Below, one piece after another: positions 42,466 through 54,737 of a stretch of DNA of 64,000 bases. The translations under genes and the position numbers were made by a program. Numbering within the stretch: position 1 is the first letter of the stretch; the number at the start of each line of letters is the position of its first letter. Source of the stretch: Nipponacmea schrenckii (taxonomy: Eukaryota > Mollusca > Gastropoda > Lottiidae); assembly GCA_030562195.1 (NCBI GenBank), contig JAUJPP010000005.1:21625106-21689105 (forward strand). The letters run 5' to 3'. The notes under the pieces were generated by a model. It had not been told where the DNA came from. It was given only the letters and a program-made list of their open reading frames with translations, and made no database searches.

Positions 42466-43418
42466 TTAAGGTAAATCTAATAATTTATTTTTAGCATAAA
42501 GATCTTGGGTAATATCATAAACTTTTTTCATTTCTTGTATAGTTTGCTCTAAGGTTATTTTTCCACCCTCTTCATCAGTGATCTTCATATTTTTCATCAG
42601 TTGTTCTTTTCTTGGTAATGTATGAACTGCTAAATATACTGCCTGACGTATTAAAAATGGATGAAACTTGGCTAATGATCTACCATATGATTCTGATGCA
42701 GCAGTGGACATTTTATCGTTTTTTTCAGCTTTGTTAATTTCAATCATAAATTCAAATGTAAATTCTAAAGCACGATGGAGTCGTAATAACGTTCGACAAC
42801 CTGACGCTTTTTTCTTGTTATTTGTAATTTTGTTGTCAACTTCATATTGAATCATACTGTCTATAGTTCTATAATGATTTGATTCATCATTTTGTCTGTA
42901 CTCTCGTAAAATACCAATCTTTTCTTCCACATCAGATGCAACGAAGGAGAAAACTTTCCCCAACAAATAAAACAATCTACAATATAAAGAGTAACATTTT
43001 TAAACAAACTAAGATACAGGGCAATCATAGGCCTATTGTAAAGGCTACTGATAAATCCAAATGAAGTCATGGAAGCTATGTCATTGAAGCTATATCTGTA
43101 AGCCTATCCTATTGTTTTACAAGAAATCTAATGAGAATACCTCACATATATCTAGATATGAACGTGGAATGTGGAATTTATTGATCAAGCTTTGGTTTAT
43201 CACCACGATTAGACGGTGATACAGTGATAGAGGCTTGAGTAATATCAAATGGAAGCCACCAGGAATGCTAATTTGTTTTCAAAATACACATACTTGCACA
43301 ATTCTTCATAAGCATCATTATATCTATCAATATTCAGATGATTATCTTCTTCTCTGCAATTTTTAAATAAAGTTAAAAGTGTATCCAAGCTGAAATCGGT
43401 TTTGTTGTTGGCTGCCAT
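42466..43418 (-). CDS. CPTP: Ceramide-1-phosphate transfer protein (GLTP family), two exons
   Basis: The cytosolic glycolipid-transfer-protein fold moves ceramide-1-phosphate between membranes. Exon 1 is 43418-43294 and exon 2 is 42976-42466, joined in phase 2 (TGC AA|A TTG), giving 211 residues against about 214 in human CPTP. The donor reads AA|gtatgt and the acceptor 'tatattgtag'. Visible hallmarks are Asp57 and Lys61 in 'ASDVEEKI', Arg103 and Arg107 in 'GCRTLLRLHRAL', His147 in 'KFHPFLIRQA' and the C-terminal 'YAKNKLLDLP'. These match the lipid-headgroup site of CPTP; the Lys is the residue associated with phosphate recognition, where glycolipid-specific GLTP has Asn. The ATG at 43418 is the first in frame. 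The gene is downstream of PXYLP1 on the same strand and converges with the giant gene. Confidence 0.92.
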
Positions 43419-44402
43419 CTTTTTTGTTGACACATCAATAATACACTAACATCCAGACACATCAACAAGCAAAATCCGAAATGTTCTTCCTACCTACAGG
43501 ATAGAATCAATTTATACCGTGATATTTTAAATGTCGCATAGCAACAGTAATTAAACAATATTTCATTTCTTTGTGTGTAATTAATCTGTATTAGCTTAAT
43601 TATATCCTTGTCAACGGTCGCGAACAGTGGCGGCGGCAGACTCCGGGAACTGGGGGTACAAATAGGGGCAGACTGACTTACTTTGTGTGGGGGCAAGTAG
43701 CCACAACTTTGGATTCACAGATTCCAAACAAACAGTGCTACAGAAGCACCATAGATATCTTACATATAAAATTTTGCATCAAGTACAATTTTACACAAAT
43801 AATAATGTTTTTTTTTGCATTTTGTCACGAAATTATATAGGCTAAAATCTGAAATTATGTTAGGCGTTGATGTTCACAGTCATCTATGTTTACAGTTATC
43901 ATAGTGAACTTATGGACTCGGACCACAAAAACATTTTACGCTAATGATTGTATAATGGATTTTTTAAGACATTAAATTTTTCAGTGGTATCTCATAATGA
44001 AATATATTTAAAACAGAAGATTTCAAGTTAGTCCTGTACCACTTTTACAGCAAGTTTAAGGTAGACGACCAAGTTTAAAATTATATATAGGCCTAAACTT
44101 GGTACAATAACAAAGCATGCTCAAACTTAGAAAAAAAAAATTTGATTGCTCATAAATTACAACAAAATTTAGGGCCATAACTCTACTTGATTTGTTTTTT
44201 GAGAGAAATAGTGTCATTTAAAGGATATTTTGCAATAACCAATTTCTTCATTCAAGGCGACTTACCTCTGTACCTAACTTTTTAATCAAAAAGCAGCAAC
44301 TTTTTATCACCACACTCTTTTAAAGTAATTCTGTATGATTGTATTTGATCTCCATCTTAAACTTTTTACCTAGGATACTAGAACTAGAAGGTGTGAACAG
44401 AA

Positions 44403-44631
44403 CATATACAGTCAAGTCCCTTGGCCGAGTAGTGTAGACGGTTGACATGTATTGCTGCCGATTAGGTGCCTCACTCTGAGATCGCTGGTTCGAAACCGGT
44501 TCGGGTCTCAGCCAATTTTCAGCACTAGAATCTGTGCTATACCAAGAAAGTGTTATCCCATCCCAATAACGAAAATATTGTTGCAACACTACTTTCTAAA
44601 TGACATTAAATCATCTCATATACAGTCAAGT
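44403..44631 (+). mobile_element. Second SINE type, complete, with 15-bp target duplication
   Basis: CATATACAGTCAAGT is at 44403-44417 and 44617-44631. The 199-bp body has an A-box-like 'ttggccgagtagtgtagacg' and a B-box-like 'ggttcgaaaccggttcggg', so it is tRNA-derived but unrelated in its body to the (ATTTC)n family. It is not a functional tRNA gene. It lies 3' of both CPTP's start and PXYLP1's end, between the two genes. Confidence 0.85.
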
Positions 44632-44832
44632 ATAAATTTATATTTTAATTCAAACCAATCTATTGAATTAGGCAATATTCTCTGACATGAAAAAGATTAC
44701 AGGGAAAGGTTTCAGGAAAACACCAAATATTAGGGGTTTTTATAGGGATATATAGCATATTGGTATAAAAGAAACCGACTACAAAAAGGTCATGCTTTCT
44801 TTTTCAAAAGTAAGATTTCTTAGATGACCTTT

Positions 44833-44838
44833 TTTATT
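44833..44838 (-). terminator. Polyadenylation signal candidate of PXYLP1
   Basis: Read on the minus strand, AATAAA occurs about 63 nt after the stop codon of PXYLP1, within the sequence 'ttttaataaaaaaggtc'. Position and context fit a normal 3' end. Confidence 0.6.
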
Positions 44839-44900
44839 AAAATCCATCCATTAAGGCTACCACAGATCATGTTCACAAAAAAAAAAAAACTATTTAAAAA

Positions 44901-47900
44901 TCATTGTTTTTTTCTGACAATTTTACAAGCATCTGCATATGACTTTTGTCCAGTTTCCTTTAAAATGTCTTCTTTTAAGAAGTCAAGAAAGTATTTGATT
45001 TTGCATAAACCATTACTAGTTCTTCCTTTACAGAAATTAACTTGAGCAGTAACATCTTTGCCATGATGCAAGATCTTTATAAAATAATGATCTTTTTCAT
45101 CATGATTTTTATATAGTTCAAAAACTATCCTAGCTGCATACTTTACACTATTACCAATGTTTAAACCAAGCACAGATAAAATAGGTGCCACAGTTTTATC
45201 ATGTCCAGAATACAGAGAAAATACTTGATTAGTTCTGTCTTGAGCCACATCTATCATATGGTGGGCTATGTCCATTAATATAGCATAGCTGGATAAACTG
45301 TTATGTTTCCTAAAACTGGCTGAGCTGTGTAACACTCTAGAATGTTCATTTAAATAATCCAACAAGTCCACTATATGTTCTTTTGTTATACACTGTTTGT
45401 CTTCATTACAAGGCAGTGGTATATTATGACAAACAAATGAAGATAGTATATCAAAAACAGCAAAATTAAATGGTAGTTGACTTGTTTCTATATTCAACAC
45501 ATTGGCAATTGTGTTTAAAGCTCTTTTTAATTTCTCTTTTTTCCCAAGTATTTCTTGAGCAACTTCTTGGACACCGCGTCCCTTGTAATATTGTATAGCT
45601 GGACATGAACACAGTGATCCAACATTTTTTGAAGAACAAAATAAAATACCTCTTGAAAGCTGTATATCAAGCTGGGTTAAATTAAAATGGGGTAAAAATC
45701 CATATAATAACGCTACAGCACTTTGATAAGTTCGAGAATATTCAGTAACTTTGAGGTTAACTTTATCAGGGGTAAATTCACTATTAAACAAATTTAACTT
45801 TTTTATGTATTTATCATTTAAATGTACTCCATTTAATATATGCTGTAAGGAGCCTGATGGTGTTAGGAATGAATTATCACAGATTTGGCGATTGGGATAC
45901 AATGACCAGCTTTCAAACTGACTTCCTAAATTCTGTTTACCAGTATAAATCTGCATGGTATTGATGAAGTCTGTCAATTTAGGATGTAGAGACTGATCTA
46001 TGTGACAGCTAATGGATGGATTTGAAGTTTTAGGGAAGGAATATAATGTAGTTCGATCACCATGACGAATTACGGTGTAGACCGCTTTTAACTCATATCC
46101 TTCAGCACCTTCACCTGTAATAAGAATAGTCGAAGATAAATGGTCAGAAAACAACATTAAGATGGGAACAGCTCAGGTTTGGTGTCCTGTACAGGTTTTA
46201 TTGATACAATGGAAAATAATAAGAGCGAATCATGTCTGCTTGTGCCCAGACCTGTACCTCTTTTCAATGTATCCATTATACGGCAACATACCGTCTATTT
46301 TTTTTTCAGCATAAATCGAACCCTTCAGAATAATCATATTTTGATTTTTTTTTTAACCATTTTGACATGACATACCTACTACCAATATTAGTTCATTTGA
46401 AGTTTCTATCATTAATATGTTAGCAGTGTATAAAACAATACCTTATGCATTAGTTAATAAATAATATCTCTTTTTTTTTATTCGAAATATTCTAATCTCT
46501 TCTGAAATACATTTAGCAGACAATTTCTATGTTCTGAACATAGTCCTATATAGTTGAAATGTGAATAATTTTACCTTCATCTCCACTTTCTGAAGAGCCT
46601 GGAATATTGCAGTATTCTTCAATATTAGATTTCAATACACCGCTCTCTCTATTTTCATTGTTTCTATCACTCTCTAGTGGAATAGGTGCTCCTGGAAAAT
46701 CTTTTTTGTCTTGATTGATTACCGAAATTCCTTCTTTATAAACATAATATTGCTTTACTGCTTTTTTATTGTCTTCAAGCAAAAATAGATCTGGAAGTGG
46801 GAAAAAAAACACATTTAAAAAATTCTTATCCTCAATAGAATAATAATTTAAAGGAATGATAGGTCACAGAATACACTAGTCCTACAGTTTATATTTGTGT
46901 TTAATATGACTATTGGTTAAATAAGTATGCATTCCACACATATCAACTTTCAAAAGCGACAATAAAACTAACTTCAACAAAAAGTGAGCTAACAATGAAT
47001 CCATTCAGGTTGAGAACAAAATGTCTGGGTAATCAACAGTGCAACAGGAAAAAGCAACATCCCATCCATGGGCAAGAGTAATATGAATGGAAAATGATTT
47101 AAATATCGTACATTGTCTGACAATGATGAGGTTAATTCAAGATTAGATGTCAAGGATGCAGGAAAACCCCATGTTAGAGTTTCTTCCCTTTTTAAATACA
47201 TTGGATTTCCATGTATCACAATTTGAAAATCGCATAATGGATGTATTAAGCCTTTTATAATAATGATTTTGTGGATTTATCGAATTATAGAGGGATTTTG
47301 ATTATGACACCAGGTAAGTCCACTGATGGATATACATGTATACTGTTATTGACCACCTTTTTTGAATTTTGATGTTTTTTCTAAGACCTATATTATATTT
47401 AATATACTTTAATAGTTGTACAGCTTAGCTTCAAAATGAAAAGAGCAGAAAGACATTTTCTCCTGTTGAATACAAATTAACCTATTTTTTGATACTGTAA
47501 AGTCTATTAAGTACTTTAAGTATGCTCATACATGTATAATATATTTAAATGCTGATAATTTGTCAAAACAGTCTGACTTTTAAAATTTGTCACCAAAACA
47601 TCACATTAATCTTTTATGAAAAACTATAAATTATAATAAATGTTTTCAAAACAAAGCCCATTTAAAGTATGCAGAGTATATTGCCTACACAATTACTTTA
47701 TCAAGCTGTATATTTCTAAGACTAAAGTCTGTCATGTGATAACTAAATTACTAATTCACCATGTAAATATTATAGGTTACAACATGAATACAATTATAAC
47801 AAAGAAAACCAGGTTTATTTCCAAATAATTTATATATTTATTCATTTCCTCTAAATATTATCTGAAATTTGCAGATAATTTTTTTGCTATAACAAAAAAT

Positions 47901-48177
47901 GTTCACAATCTGGACTTTTTGTGCTAAATATATCTCTTTCCATTTCAAAAATTGTAGGCCCCCTATTTGACCGTCTGAGCTTGACATTTTTACAAAAACT
48001 TTACATTTTGTATAGCTCATAATGGATTTCTAGTATAAAATGAAACTTTTGTTAGTATAGTGATAATTGCATAGACTTACATAGTAATAAGACACACAGT
48101 GTTATCAAACTAAGGCACAGTACAAATGATGATTGTCTATAATGAAACCACGTCCTTCTACAACAACGTAAAATCAT
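44901..48177 (-). CDS. PXYLP1: 2-phosphoxylose phosphatase 1 (histidine acid phosphatase family), three coding exons
   Basis: This Golgi enzyme removes the transient 2-phosphate from xylose in the glycosaminoglycan linker tetrasaccharide. Exons 48177-48081, 46790-46575 and 46114-44901 join in phase 1 and 1, giving 508 residues (human about 480). Exon 1 encodes a basic start ('MILRCCRRTWFHYRQ') and a hydrophobic segment ('SFVLCLSLITLCVLLL'), a type II signal anchor. An in-frame TGA shortly upstream supports this ATG. Exon 2 is a stem ending in 'YCNIPGSSE', similar to 'YCNIP' in the vertebrate enzyme. Exon 3 is catalytic: 'VIRHGDRT' (residues 119-126) and 'YSGHDKTVAP' (His409, Asp410), plus 'PHFNLTQLD', a possible N-glycosylation site. 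All key residues are present. The family assignment is firm; orthology to PXYLP1 rests on the stem, length and membrane anchor. Confidence 0.93.
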
Positions 48178-51074
48178 GACTTCAGCTTGGTATATTCACA
48201 GTGCACAGTTATATGTCACATTCCCACTACTTATTGTAACATATCTAGTTCAACAGTTAACCATATACTACAGCTGTAGAGTGGTAATTGGATTAATGAA
48301 CTGTAACCAAATTGTATGAATATAATATTTGTCAAGTATCATATTTCATTGTAAATTGTGGTTTAAAATATCTAATACTAATCTTTCATTATAAATCTCT
48401 TCTATATTTTGTAACAGCAATATATTCTACTAGAATATTATTTTACTAATTTAGTAAATAGTTCTATGGTACTATACCAAAAGTATGGAAGGGCAAACCA
48501 GTCATAATTATATTCAATGCACATTTGCCCTTCCATATAAAATCCTTTATTATTATAGATGACATTAAAGAAGCAATATCCAAATTTTGATTTTCAAAAA
48601 CCTTGTAAATTATAATTATTGTAAATACTAATGTTTAGATGAAAATACTTCAAATGAACATTTGTTTAGAATGACATTTTTATAATTTTAAGATTTAAAC
48701 TTTTCCGTGCACTACTATGACTATACAGTGTTTCAGAGTTTTCAGGTGTATACCTGACTGCAGTGATGTTAACTAGAAAACAATTCATAGTAGCTGCAAA
48801 GTTAGAATTGAAATGTTTTAAAACTATCTATGTCAAAATTAAACTTCATGCAAATCTGTAAATAATTAATGCAACATCTGGGAATGTATTGGGTAGATAT
48901 TTGCCTTATCATACAGAATATCCATTAATCAATATACATTGTCTTTTATACCACTTCATATTATTGTTTTTAAAAGTCAATTGCATATACAATATAGTCT
49001 TTTCAAATTATTATTGTACTTATTTAAACTTGGTCTTTGCCTTTATAGATATTCTCTTCTTTTATACCCTATTTCATGTTATTCTTTTTTTTTACTTGTT
49101 TCTACCAGTTATCTATTTCAATCAAATCTGTTTCATTAAATAACATAAACTTTTTCAATTTAAATTGTTAAAGAATATGAATCCAATGAAACCATTTTTT
49201 TCTGTTACCGTAAATTGAAGAAAATTCTGTTCAACTTTGAGGCACCTTGTTTATTACTTCTTTATTATTAGTACAATAATATAGGTTACAGCTAATAAAA
49301 ACAAAATTAAGCAATCAAACACTATAATGCCATTCAAAATATATCTATTTTTAAATAAAAATATAACATGTTTGATGCCAATAAATTTAAAGATAGCTTG
49401 CCTTGCAAGGTAATATATGCCCACTAGCAGCTATTATTTCCACAACCTTCAGTCATAAAAATCTTATGAATTTTTTTAGGAAAAAATAAACAATTTCAAA
49501 GCAATATTTTAAACCATCAAGAATTGTTTCTTGTTAGTGCTAACACGCTAAAATTTGAAGACCTTTTCAAGAACAAGGGCAATAACCCTTTTCAAATTTG
49601 AAAACACAAACACTCATATCAAATTTCATCAAAATCCATCAAGAAACCAGCTTTATATCATGTCCACAAAGAATTAAAGAACATGAGCAATAACTCAAAT
49701 ATTTTTTGATTTATCTGATTTTCAATTTGGTTCATCCTTAGGTGAATACAAACACTCATACCAAGTTTTGTCAAAAGAATTGTGCCTTATAGATTGTGCT
49801 TACAAGTTGCAAGGCTGTAGAGACAAATGGCTTATTTTTATTACGCTATACTTTGGTTTGCAATCTTGAAGATGAGATAAACCCTTCATTTTTGAGGGTA
49901 GATACAAATAATACCTTTGGATTGCTCAACCCTTGTCAAACACTCTGACCACTTGACATTTGTGGTCTATAATGGTTTAAAATATATTGTTCCTATATGT
50001 TTTTTCCTAGATATCTAAGACAGATTGAGGGTCTTTTATAAAAGAGATTTGAAGATTTATTTTGAGCTTTGAATGATCTATTCTGTGCAACAAACAATAC
50101 AGTTTAAAAAGACAATGTTCCAGTCATGTTTTGCAGTGAAATGACAGACTGACAACAAAAGCTAATGTGATGTCGTGCTTCAGCTGCATAGTAATTTACG
50201 GTTGGACTTTTTTTTCTTGATCTCAGCCTCATCGGCACATCAGGGCTCAGGACCTTCTTCAGTGCTTCAGCTTACAAGCAAGTGTCTACTTCAATGATGA
50301 CAGAATGGTATTTTGTCTATCATATTTTTAGAGAATGGGTTGATGAAAAGTAACTCACTGAGCAACAGCTGTTACCATTTTTAAGTGTGTTCATTTCAAA
50401 CCTGACATTTCAGTGAATCAGTAGGCCTAAACATCGAAATCGTATTTACTTTTTTAGCCGCTTAGGATTAGGTCAATTACACTAAGCTTAGGTTAATATT
50501 TAGTCTTAGATTATAAGGCATGATGGTGGTTTCGATTGCTCATATGACATATCAATTATTCACGTCCACGGTGGACAAAGTTTTATGTTGAATTATTAGA
50601 ACTTATGATGAGAAACTGTTAATCAGAGACGAAATAAACAAATCAAACATATTTTGAAAACGGGAAATAGAATGCTTTGGATGACCGAATTAGCCTCTTA
50701 GTATAAAAGAGTATAAAAGAGCTCACTTTGACGTCAGACAACAATTATTTCTTCAAAAGCCTTTTCTCCTGAAACCTCCAAGGTTACTGATATGTGATTA
50801 GTGGGTGTTTTGAATTCTCTAAGTGCAATTCTATTTATGGATATCAAATATCTAATTGCCCTCCAAAAATTACAACAGATTCAATTCGAAAATGTCCTCC
50901 TAACTCTCAAAATATTTTAAATTCGATACGGATAAATTTCACTCTATTATAATGTGTCGTTTGGGAAAAATATTTCTATCATTTCCCGCTGGTCCCTTAT
51001 CCCTTTTAGACCTATTCCAACTCGAAAATAAAACATGTATGAAGACTATAAAAGAGAAATGTTAATATACTTAC
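48178..51074. other. Region upstream of PXYLP1 coding start, no gene seen
   Basis: AT-rich, probably intron or promoter of PXYLP1. It includes a reverse relative of the GCCCAC element from 49391 to about 49870 ('agatagcttgccttgcaagg'). No supported exon. Confidence 0.55.
50702..50736 (+). promoter_or_regulatory. Tandem TATA-like boxes and CRE-like site
   Basis: TATAAAAG occurs at 50702-50709 and 50712-50719, with the palindromic TGACGTCA at 50729-50736. These are good matches to core promoter and CREB/ATF sites, but no exon clearly starts just downstream on the plus strand. A chance match is possible. Confidence 0.3.
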
Positions 51075-51300
51075 ATGTAAAAAGACTTGTAAACATCCAT
51101 AAAAGAGACAACAGAAATAAAAGTTTTCGATTTTTATGTCTGATTGAAAGACGGATCCCCATTTCCCTTTGTAACTGAAACTGATGTCAGAGCTTGATTC
51201 CAATTTGCATACTGAACGAAAATATATCAAGGCAGCACAATTATAGAAAGTGTTAAATAATCGAACAGCCAAATCTAAAAGACACCCAATTTACATAGCC
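51075..51300 (-). other. Possible 5' untranslated exon of PXYLP1 (left boundary = donor)
   Basis: On the minus strand a near-consensus donor (ACAT|gtaagtat) occurs with its last exon base at 51075, 2.9 kb upstream of the PXYLP1 start codon. A candidate acceptor ('accactctacag') lies about 100 nt before that ATG, near 48281. The upstream boundary is arbitrary. Alternatively the PXYLP1 transcript starts just upstream of 48177. Confidence 0.25.
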
Positions 51301-53620
51301 CATCGATTGCTCGAAAACAAGGTGACGACTGTAGGATTTAATTAAGTCAGCTATAGAAATGGACATCAATTTTTAATTAATTCTGGCTAAGAATAGCCTG
51401 TAATTGTCTCTTGTGCATTGACCAAGGAGGAGATGACTCTTATAAGATTTCTTGATGATATAACAGTTTGAGATAATTGCTCATGAACCTAATTTTGCAG
51501 TATTCATCACGAAAGTTCCAATTAATTACAGTGGACCTCCTGTAAACAAGTTAAGTATAGTTTCAAAATTTCTTCCAAAAAACGCGATAGAGTTTCACTG
51601 TTTAATTGACTCCCAACACAACGGATTGTCTCAAAGTACCCCCCCCCCCCCCTTTGACACCGAAAAAAAAAATCCGACAATCGACCAATGTCATTATTTC
51701 AACGACATAATAACCCAACCGTATATTATAACTTGCCCCTTCGAGAACAATCAATTCTGACAACGGGTCTGGAAATTTCAGGTCAAAATGTTATCTCAAA
51801 ATCCTGAAAGTTCGTGACGTATGACAATGACTTATTGTAACCCATTTTAAATATTTTAAAACGACCCCAACCATTAAATATTGATCAGCTGTATTAATAC
51901 AACTTCATTCCAGTTCACTTCTTATATAATTCAAATGTTTAACAAGACCAACGAAATAATGTATTGCAGTCAGGCAAAACTGAAAATCAACTAAAATGAG
52001 TAAGGGCTACCTCACACGTCAGTACGTCAGTGAGTTCGTCACTCCGTCAATGAGTTCATTGACTAAATTGGTATTAAAATTTCATAAGAACACTATCTCA
52101 CTAATGCAATCCCTTGCCGAAACTATCGCATCGTTCTAACGTCATAGAATTAATAACAGACCCGAATCTATTTACAACACCAGACAAAATCAGTCGAATG
52201 ATGTAAAGATATTATGTCATAATATTTTCCAGTATAGAAAAGTAGTTCGGCGAGGTCATGCCTTTTAAAATGATTCCTGATTATCCTCGTCCTGATTGTT
52301 GTAACTAGTTCCGACGCGTTCTGGTATGCCTTGTTAAATCTACATCGATCTCGATGAAAGATAGGCTAATGATTTTAAGGGCATCTGTTATTGTATGACA
52401 TCAGGTAAATTCATCTGATGAATATATACTCATATTGACCATTCTTGAGAACTAAAATTTTATGTTCATGCTAGATGCAGTTGGCCTATCCATGCTAGAT
52501 GCATTATCATGTAAAACTATGTTCAAAAGCAGTTTAAATTATTGAATGTTCTATTCAATACACTGCAATTCAAAAGTATATTTTATATCGGATAAACGAG
52601 TCATTATGAGTCAAACGACTTTCAAACAAAAATCTGACACGGCCGTAATTCTTCCAAATAAGAAAACTATACATAATTCACATTCCATACAATTTTAGCA
52701 CTTGCTTATCAATTCCCTATTGAAAGGCACTAATTAGATTTTAAAAATAGATGGATTAAATACTACTTATTTGTCGACAACAAGGAAATTAATTTCAAAG
52801 ACCTTGACTTCATTATACAATTATATATTCTTACATTTTGATCTACCAGCACGCTACCTTAATCTATAAGTCTGTTGGAATAAAGCATTTTAATATCTTG
52901 TAGAGCAAAGTAAAGTCTTTAAATGGCATTTTAGCAATTCGAATCGAATACCAATGGCCAGTTAACTTTACACTATTTCCACACTGGTAAATGGAACGAA
53001 CCTTAACAAGCTACAACATGCTATGCTAATTTTATTACTGAAATAACCGTGCGATGCAGCATTCCCAAGGTCAAAAACACAGACGTTAAATACAATTTGT
53101 ATTCGATCTAAACTGTGTTTGAAAGTAGGTTGCCCACAACCACAACCATTTTGATATAAGCATGATCAACATAGGCATTTAGCCTACTTATTAGGAAAAT
53201 TATTGAGATGTGGGGTACGCAGAACTTCCTAGAAATATCCTTAATAAGTTTCCCACCAAAAATTACTTTTGATGACCTTGAACAAACTTAAGCGGCCACA
53301 GGTTGTCAGTACAGCTGGTGTAAAATAACATGGCTTGACACTGAGCCGTTACAAAAGTCAGACAAGGCAAAAAATGTAAGCATTTGTTAACATTACTTTT
53401 TGATCCCACCTCTGCCAAGGGACATAGGCCCTACTGAAATGGACATAGGCCCTACTGAAATGGATACTTATATATTCCTAGGAGGCTATTACTACCACAA
53501 ACAAACCTAATAACACATTTGCCTCTTTTTATGGTGGTGTGTTGGTTCGATGAAACTGAAAAAATTTCATGCAGACTGTTTTGGCTAGTGCGTGAAGTGT
53601 TTATCTCCCTTTAGTCATTA
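51301..53620. other. Intergenic stretch, no gene seen
   Basis: Contains a 14-bp C run (51639-51652), a dispersed repeat near 52380-52460 ('tgatgaatatatactcatat') that recurs near 47300 and 60630, and a 21-bp duplication ('ggacataggccctactgaaa') near 53420-53465. No supported exon. Confidence 0.55.
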
Positions 53621-53624
53621 TTAG

Positions 53625-54035
53625 TGTAACAGGTATCGCTTTTTTTATATCAAAAACCCCTGCCCCTTGTGTACCCAAGTCTGGGAAGGCTGGCACTGCC
53701 ACTGGGGATTATCAAGGCCAAGAGGTTACCACGATCAGCTGGCAGACAGGATCCTTTTTGACTACATTTGTTTCTTGCTAAATCATGGTTGTTTTGATTT
53801 ATTTATTTGTTATCCTGGTACTAATAGTGCATGTACAGATACTGCTTTGATTATTTACTTACCTCTTGTATGCAAGGAATGGTGGAATTGTAAACAGATG
53901 TTTATAGTTATTAAAGGAATACCAAATCTTAGAATAAACTGGACAATGATAGTCCGAAACTTGCTGACTGCATTCCCACTTTCTGATAGCTATTTGGAAA
54001 AATGTTTGGGAGTAAAAAAAACTAAGCCACAGTAA
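53625..54035 (+). other. Unassigned open frame without a start codon near its 5' end
   Basis: A frame of about 136 codons runs from after a TAG at 53622 to a TAA at 54033-54035. It includes 'NPCPLCTQVWEGWHCHWG' and 'LPLVCKEWWNCKQMF'. An acceptor-like 'gtgtaacag' precedes it at 53632 in the right phase to open a terminal exon. No family is recognised. Cys/Trp content is unusually high for noise, so it may be a terminal exon or a decayed gene fragment. Confidence 0.25.
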
Positions 54036-54494
54036 CAAGAGATTTTCTGCACCTTCGCAGGTGCTGGGGTTTAAATGAATTTAAATACCTCGAATCCACC
54101 AGACCTTGATATATTTGGAAAGATGCATGTTTTTATAGTTCAATCATACTATCATTACTAACAGCATGTGAAAGTGGGAGTCAACTTGGGTTCTGTGTTT
54201 GTGTTAACACTGGTGATAGTACAGAATTATAACAACACTGAGCTTATTATCGGTATCTGTATAATTTTTAGACTTGACTAAAGTTACGGAAATGTTTTTA
54301 ATGATTTGATATAGTATATTAAACCGTTCATTGTTATTTTTTTAAGCAGTTGATTTGGTGTAAACACGAAATAATATACTATATTAACATGAAAAATGAG
54401 TTCAACACACAGATATTACCTCACCCAATATCTTATAATTATTAAAGTTGGGTTCTCTTATTGTTCAGAGGAAATTCTAGACTGATTACGAGTT

Positions 54495-54737
54495 AAACTA
54501 AACAAATTCTTATGGAATACAATTACTAACTTTATTTAAGCGACGTTTCAACCAGCGTTCTCTGGTCTTTATCAAGCAATGAGTAAAATGAAAGGTTAAC
54601 AAGAATATATATAAGTAAAGACAAAACAATTGTTAACCTTTCATTTTACTCATTGCTTGATAAAGACCAGAGAACGCTGGTTGAAACGTCGCTTAAATAA
54701 AGTTAGTAATTGTATTCCATAAGAATTTGTTTAGTTT
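54495..54737. repeat. Perfect 108-bp inverted repeat with 27-nt loop
   Basis: Arms 54495-54602 and 54630-54737 are exact reverse complements over 108 bp by direct comparison. Each arm holds 'cttgataaagaccagagaac' and 'gctggttgaaacgtcgctta'. The first has a small hairpin (gaccag...ctggt) followed by GAAAC-GTC, reminiscent of the hammerhead-like ends of Penelope-type retroelements. The related skeleton at 30886-30936 supports a mobile family. Confidence 0.9.

Noticed and set aside
44418..44616. Functional tRNA gene
   Set aside because: A- and B-box-like motifs are present, but the spacing and extra body plus the 15-bp target duplication identify a SINE.
46989..47219. Hydrophobic minus-strand frame as the PXYLP1 signal anchor
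   Set aside because: No donor in the needed phase; the exon at 48177-48081 joins exon 2 exactly and gives a better anchor.
51012..51272. 86-codon minus-strand frame as the PXYLP1 N-terminus
   Set aside because: Its donor at 51075 would need a coding join, but the exon at 48177 has its own ATG with an upstream in-frame TGA, so at most this is 5' UTR.
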